Below, in pieces: positions 58,471 to 64,000 of a stretch of 64,000 nt of DNA. The first letter of the stretch is position 1. Each line of letters opens with the position of its first letter. A program made the position numbers and the translations under genes. The notes below the pieces were generated by a model. The model saw only the letters and a list, made by a program, of their open reading frames with translations, made no database searches and was not told the DNA's origin. This DNA comes from Aphrophora alni (lineage: Eukaryota > Arthropoda > Insecta > Hemiptera > Aphrophoridae): NCBI GenBank assembly GCA_963513935.1, contig OY740765.1, positions 144,649,618 through 144,713,617 of the forward strand, given 5' to 3'.

Positions 58471-59264
58471 AACGAGGGTAAGAACTTACCAGTAGGGGAA
58501 GTTTCTTTAAAACAGTTGTTACATGGGTTTTCAGAACCTCCTCATTGTGTATGATCTCTCTTTGTAATTGTAAAAATATTATTAGAATTCTGATAATTTT
58601 TGTCGGAATCCTTTTATTTTAGAGCTTGTGAATAAATCAATAATCGTATTAACGGGAAAATTTAGAAATATGAAAACAAACCAAAAATCGCTTTAATATA
58701 ATTCACAATTTGGTTTGTGTATATGTTATTATAAGAAAGTAAAGCTTCTTCAATTACACTTATTTAAAGTCAATATGAGTGACCCTACACCTAAAGATAG
58801 CACAAGTGGACACATCGGACCTGACTACTGTGACAGTTTAGTGTATTTTTTGTATTTTTTTGTGATGCGCAGTTGCCACGTCTTGTATTGATTGCTTGAA
58901 ATATGACAACAGTGGGAGTGGTACCCGACAATCGGATATTGATTCGTAGAAACGCAATATTTCTTTGTCAAGGAAAGAGAGAGAGAGAGCACCGTGTGTC
59001 TAAATGGAACAAGATAGCATCTGTGTTCAGTCAATCTATGAACGGAAAGGTTGAATTGTAATGAAAGTTTCGTAAAAGGACGGCAATTCACTGCCTTTTA
59101 AATATAAAACAAAATAAACACTTTCAGACTGTATTCTGACCGCAGGACTGTTGTAATATCTTTTATGTGAACGGTAAGCTCTTAAATCGCTCTTTATTAG
59201 CGAATCTATAAAAATTCAAAGGTTATTCCAAGGGATCAACAAACGTTTTTCGTGAAATTTTGTG

Positions 59265-59870
59265 TTAAATCCCTCTCTTTTATCTTTCCTATCAGGTCTG
59301 TCTTTGACCAACACTTGTTTTACAATATTCGATAACGGGGTTGTTAGATTCAGGAAGTCCGTTTCACAATTTGTTAGGTTCTTCGTGCTTACCTAATCCT
59401 AATTTCGGATTCAAAATATATAATCCAGACCATCGATTATAAAGGAGTGGTTAAATGAAAATAGCAGTCAGTGGTTCAGTATTTAAAGATACTTGTGCCG
59501 GAGAGCTCTCTTACAATAAGTCCAGCTGGCACCGTGATAGTTGTCGAATAGACCCTTCCGCCACCTTGCCGGTTTCTAAAATTGCGAATGGCCGTAGTTC
59601 CTGAATAGAGCCTTCGGCTCTGGTAGGTTATCATGGTTTTTATAGTTTTTTCCATTGTCACGGTCATCGAATTACCAGTATTCTCTGCCACTCGGCTATT
59701 ACAACACTTTTTGAGTTTTTTTTCGCGACATAGAAATTCGACGGGTCTTTTATGTTTCTTTTTTTAACAAACTGTTATATAAGGAAATAGATTTTTAAAT
59801 GTTTGTACGTTCTTTTCTTCTTCTTTTTTTATAAGGCGATGATAACGGAGAGACCTTTGAACAACAAGGT
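59265..59870 (-). repeat. A repeat apparently split by about 490 bp
   Basis: The central part (AAATCCCTCTCTTTTATCTT, CCTATCAGGTCTGTCTTTGA) stops at about 59320. The remaining end (TCTTCTTTTTTTATAAGGCG, GAGAGACC, GAACAACAAGG) resumes at about 59810. The 490 bp between has no recognisable gene and may be an insertion; no target duplication was established. Confidence 0.5.
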
Positions 59871-60399
59871 CAAAAATATTTATCCAGTTTTTCTTCAAAT
59901 TCGGTATGAAGGCTTTTTTTACATACCACTTGGCTAGTTCGGTAACCAAAAAGGTCGGTAGATAATTTCGAAATAACGACCAATTTAAAAATTCTCTCCA
60001 AAATTGTTTGTCGATGATGTTTCACTCTGTGCACAAATTATTTAACTTTCAAATTGGAGTGAATTCCCGGTCACAAGACTCGCATTCCATCAAAACGTGT
60101 TGTTAAGTTTAAGACCGGTGATGATTTCACAGATTAGGGTGCGGGTCTGAAATAGTTATATTAGCATTATATGTAAATTAGGCAAGGAATATCGGGGTCA
60201 CAGGCGGATTAATTTCATCAGGTTTCAACTGTTTAGTGGTTCTTCCTGAATGGACGATAAAACTCGACCACGTCTCGGTGGTTTTGAGATGTTTTAAATT
60301 ATTGTTAATAATGTTTGTTATAATTTGATGTAAGAGTTCTTTACTATTAATGTAATGTAAAAATGTCATTACTATCGATATGGTGTAAAACCACACGCC

Positions 60400-61380
60400 T
60401 ATGAGTAAAACTCATTCATTTTAATACGATATAAAAGTGATTCCATTCTTAATACTGTATAAAGCCATATTCTCAATATGTTGATAAACAACTGCATTCT
60501 ATTGTTGTAAATTAATAGTAGTCTGCACTCTTTTTAATATAGTCTAAACATGAATTATTCATAATAGTATCTTGTAAAACAGCACCATTCTCAATTTGTT
60601 GTAAAACTGTCATATTCTCAAAATGCTGTAAAACTCATATTCTCAATATGTTGTAAAATACCCAAATTCTGAAACTATTGTAAAATTGTCATATTCTCAA
60701 TATATTGTAAACCCCCCCCATTCTCAATATGTTATAAAACTGTCAATATGTTGTTAAATTGTCCATTTCTCAATATGTTGTAAAACATCCCCATTCTCAA
60801 AATGGAATAAAACAGTATAATTTTCGATATGTTGTAAAACTGTAGTATTGTCTATATACTATAAAACAGCCCCATTCTCAATATGTTGTAAAACTGTCAT
60901 ATTCTCAATATGTTGTAAAAATGTAGTATTCTCTATATACTATAAAACAGCCCCATTCTCAATATGTTGTAAAACTGTCATATTCTCAATATGTTGTAAA
61001 ACTGTAGTATTCTCTATATACTATAAAACAGCCCCATTCTCAATATGTTGTAAAACTTTCCCATTTTTTATATCGTGTAAAACTGGTTCATTCTCAAGTT
61101 GTTGTAAAAGTGCCCCAGTCTCATTATGTTTTGAAACAGCTCAATCTTCAATGTGTCGAAAACAGCGGCGTTCTTAATTTATTGTAAAATTGCTCCATTC
61201 TCAATATAGTGTATAACTACCCCACTCTCAGTTTGTTGTAAAACTCCGCCATTCACAATATATTGCAACACTAAATTCTCCCATTTTGAATGTTTTAAAA
61301 GTGCCCAATTTCAATACGTCGTAAAACAGGGCCATTCTTAATTTATTGTAAAACTATCGCGTCTTTGCGAAATTTAGTAA
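60400..61380 (+). repeat. 27-bp minisatellite with 81-bp higher-order period
   Basis: About 36 units follow TATTCTCAATATGTTGTAAA then ACTGTCA. In 60848-61050 three unit types (ending CTGTCA, TGTAGTA and CAGCCCCA) repeat in fixed order, giving an 81-bp super-unit. Because 27 is divisible by three, the array produces an open frame of 109 codons rich in FSICCKT repeats; base composition and context argue it is not a gene. Confidence 0.93.
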
Positions 61381-61499
61381 AAGTTTTTCACTATTAAAAA
61401 GGTCGGTATATATGCTCTATTATTAATATGATGGAAAAATACCCAATTCTTAACGAGGCTAGTAAATGTGTATATTTAAAAACAATTCCATTCGTTTCT

Positions 61500-61790
61500 G
61501 TTTTATCAGTGTCTCGGCCCTGCGGGATCTCGTAGCCTACCTTTAATATCACATTCTTGGAAGGACAGCTTTGAAATTACATTTTTGTGATAACACTATT
61601 GACTGCCGTAACTAAATTTAGAGTTCCAATCTGAATTTTTGTGGCCACTGTACAGAGGACGACGGACGGAGAGGATGTTGAAAATCACTTCGGTTTTCCG
61701 AGTGAATAAAACGTGAAGCTCAATCAAACACAAGGGTGGACATTTTTGGCGATTACCAAATTTGTAAAAATGGAAAAAACAAAAAATTTA
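61500..61790 (+). repeat. B repeat, internally deleted
   Basis: TCAGTGTCTCGGCCCTGCGG, AATATCACATTCTTGGAAGG and TTTGAAATTACATTTTTGTG are followed at once by TGTGGCCACTGTACAGAGGA, CGGACGG and GTTGAAAATCACTTCGG. Confidence 0.65.
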
Positions 61791-61799
61791 TAAATTACA

Positions 61800-62280
61800 A
61801 CTTCTACAATATCAAAGAGACTATTATTTTTATTGTATATTAACTAATGAAGTTTGCACTAATTTATGTTTATTTTGATGACGAAATGTATGTACCACGC
61901 CCACATGCACTCAAAAAAAGCGAGAATTTTTGTTAACAATTGATGTTCTTCTTTATACACAATCCATGATAATCTCACTGTTCTTTGTTGGTTAAAAGAT
62001 GAGGAGTGAAAGGAGTAGAACAATTTTCAAAGAGGGGGAAAATGACACCGTGGCACGCATCTATAATAGCTGAGTAATAAATAGCTAGTGAGATAGTTAC
62101 CCCAAGGTAGGGGAGTTCAAGGTCGAAGTGAGACATACTTAAATAGAAGTAAAGTTTATACTGTAGTGAAGAATAAAACGGTACTTGAATATATACTGTA
62201 TACATAGGGAGAAGCATTTTTATACCTTAACAAGAATTGACTAGTTTTACACAATATGTTACACAATTATTTTGAATACC
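61800..62280. other. no gene or repeat recognised
   Basis: AT-rich sequence; the 80-codon minus frame at 61975-62217 shows no motif. Confidence 0.4.
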
Positions 62281-62304
62281 TGTGTAACAACTATTTTAAA
62301 CAAA

Positions 62305-63125
62305 TTTTGACGTAGGCTGGGGTGTAAGGGTTCGGTAAAGCCTAGTCGGTGATATGAATGTTACACCAGCCTCGGCTTGTGTCTGGTGTAGAGGATGGTC
62401 CTTGCGGCGAACGATGGTATGAGGTTAAAAAGAAAATGTATACGGCAAGGAGTTGGAGGATCGATACCGGGAAGGTTGGTGGTGTAAAGCTTGTCTGGGA
62501 GAGGAAGGTTCGGGTAGGATACAAGACCACCGTGTGTTATCCCAATTTGCCTTCCCTGCCGGGAGGCGACTTACAGCGGTGATGAGACGCCAGTTCCTTG
62601 AAATAAAACTCCCCGTTTCCCAAATACCCAGCCACCGTTGACGTGTAATGGTGTCGTGTTGATGAAATGTCGCCTAGGAGTGGCGAGAATAACATTCCGA
62701 GAAGGACGGAATGATCGAGAAGTTCTGTATCTGGAGAGAACTGGATGATTTTGGCATTAACATTGTAGTATTTATACGGGGGTCATATACGAAGGTGTGA
62801 ATTTTCATTATGTCCCGCGACGTGAGGTTGTCAGCGTTGAGGTAGTTTCTCGGGGAGTCTGAGAGCTTGCCCCCCCCCTCCAGTTAATTGTGTCGGGGAC
62901 TTTTGTATATGTGCGTGTTTGGGTGAACAGTGTTGGAAGCTCCGCTAGGAACGCTGTTATAACAGAATCTTAACGTGTTTTTGCCGTGAGGCGTTACGGG
63001 AGAATGGCGTAGTTTTACCTGGGCAGAGTTGTGTCTGCTTGGCGGACTTTGAGGCGTGTTTTCCTGCGGATCTTTGCGTGAAGGCTCCGGGTGAATTTTG
63101 TTCAATGTTTAAGACGTTATTAACT
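62305..63125. other. GC-rich insert splitting a C repeat, unrecognised
   Basis: C-family sequence breaks off after TTTTAAACAAA at 62304 and resumes at about 63127 with CTACTTTATAAGACTCC. The 820 bp between have about 50 percent GC against roughly 30 percent outside. Two plus-strand frames are open at 62358-62641, one reading ELEDRYREGWWCKACLGEEG, without a recognisable domain. A truncated retrotransposon 5' region is the likeliest explanation; I could not find a target duplication. Confidence 0.5.
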
Positions 63126-63270
63126 TAACCTACTTTATAAGACTCCTTGATCTACTAATACGATTTAACATTTCCTACAAGCCCCAAAAAAACCCATCTT
63201 TTGGTGATAAAATTTAGAAGAATCTGCTTGTATTATGATGGGGCTGGGTAAGTACCATGTTATCTCTCGC
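63125..63270 (+). repeat. C repeat, 3' part
   Basis: ACTCCTTGATCTACTAATAC, ATTTAACATTTCCTACAAGC, TCTGCTTGTATTATGATGG and GGGTAAGTACCATGTTATC. Its 5' part is at 62285-62304, before the GC-rich insert. Confidence 0.75.
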
Positions 63271-64000
63271 AAATTATTATTTAGGTTATCCTGAGTAAAA
63301 CTATATACAACACTTCATACTGTTTAATTTATGGCAAATTTATGTTAATAAAACTCCAAAACAACCTGGCATTTAGGAAAATCTAAACTGACAATTCTAG
63401 GATTCAATGACTGTTAATCACTATTTGACATCACTGAAATTGATCCGTGATTTTCACTATTATTGTAAAATCACTAATAGTTCCACCACTAGAAGGATCT
63501 CCAGCATTTATAAGTTAACATAAAATACTTTTTTTTTTAAATCAATCGAATGACAAGTCCGTGTCTCACTTCAGGTAGGAGGGGAGGATTACTGGACATC
63601 GCAAAGGGTGAAGGGGTGAAAATAATGATGAGAGGCTGAGCTTGGTGCAAAGGTTTTTTGTAGTTGGGTAGAGAGGGGGGAGTATGATAAAAAAAAAGCG
63701 TTTGTTGGAATGAGACAGCGCTAGTGTGGGTGCTTTTATTTATCGCACTCCTGGAAATATGGATTCAGTGATATGGTGAATTTTTGTATAACTTTAATGC
63801 GGTGTTATTGTCCTGAGCTGTGGAAAAAAAACGAGTAAAGCTTCGTCATAAACAAATGCATGGGTAATGTATGTTTCGTAAAATATTCAAATAATTAATA
63901 TGTAGTACTTAGTTTTTAAATATCGCAAATTTTGACCCCTCTGTTTTAGGACCTTTTCCTACATTTAAGGTAAAACGTTTCACATTTGATTAATTTTAAC
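63271..64000. other. no gene or repeat recognised
   Basis: AT-rich sequence to the window edge. A GGAGGGG-rich stretch at about 63575-63690 stands out in composition, but encodes nothing recognisable. Confidence 0.4.

Noticed and set aside
60848..61177. 109-codon plus-strand frame with FSICCKT repeats
   Set aside because: Produced by a 27-bp minisatellite whose unit is divisible by three; the array extends beyond the frame in both directions.
62358..62641. Two overlapping plus-strand frames as a host gene
   Set aside because: No domain, no splice or promoter signals, and located in a GC-rich insert within a repeat.
41522..64000. Search for the groucho start-codon exon (MYPSPVR-type peptide)
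   Set aside because: No convincing minus-strand ATG exon with a donor was found; the exon is probably beyond the window or too short to recognise.
1..64000. tRNA or rRNA genes
   Set aside because: Box-B-like strings belong to the A repeat; no cloverleaf or rRNA-like segment was found by eye.

Overview
This is a stretch of AT-rich animal nuclear DNA, most likely from an insect with a large, repeat-filled genome. There are no operons and no long open frames. Short exons with GT/AG splice sites are separated by introns of 1.8 to 10 kb, and most of the rest is transposon debris. The insect assignment rests on the protein sequence of the one recognisable host gene and on the transposon families; an order such as Hemiptera is only a guess.

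Host gene. Eight minus-strand exons between 41521 and 8382 join in frame into 223 codons of the co-repressor Groucho (TLE family). In transcription order they encode the tail of the N-terminal leader, the whole Q (tetramerisation) domain, the GP linker and the start of the CcN region with its basic nuclear-localisation cluster. I did not find the start-codon exon (expected above 41521). I also did not find the acidic part of CcN, the SP region or the WD40 propeller (expected below 8382, probably off the left edge). The window from 1 to 41.5 kb is therefore mainly groucho introns, and 41.5 to 64 kb is its first intron or 5' flank.

Local rearrangement. A frameshifted copy of groucho exon 4, with about 200 bp of intron on each side, lies in opposite orientation at about 4246-4645, some 22 kb from the real exon at 26844-26888.

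Mobile DNA. Relics with recognisable protein remnants are: a Penelope-like GIY-YIG C-terminus inside a 1.5 kb inverted repeat (5262-6740); a Crypton-like tyrosine recombinase (32690-33075) abutted by a minus-strand R1/Jockey-type retrotransposon (33076-34000); other non-LTR tails at 19370-19700, 19840-20115, 27255-27540 and 52357-52800; and Tc1/mariner-type transposons at 27624-28469 and 49250-50857. Non-autonomous elements with clear ends include two hAT-type MITEs with exact 8-bp target duplications (14145-14641, 40163-40548), a 719-bp foldback with an 8-bp duplication (47274-47992), and terminal-inverted-repeat elements at 18158-18556, 42470-42800, 43694-43970, 48548-49071 and 54205-55398. 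Four dispersed families, here called A (SINE-like, about 18 copies), B, C and D, fill much of the remainder.

Tandem arrays. There are arrays with units of 27 bp (60400-61380), 31 bp (44890-45115), 33 bp (29620-30125), 72 bp (58188-58470) and roughly 70-90 bp (45682-46130). No rRNA, tRNA, CRISPR array or bacterial-style system was seen. I did not find a convincing new biological system. The most interesting items are the inverted groucho exon copy, the Penelope relic in its inverted repeat, the nested recombinase relic, recurring hammerhead-like motifs and an orphan TATA/signal-peptide exon at 3325-3559.
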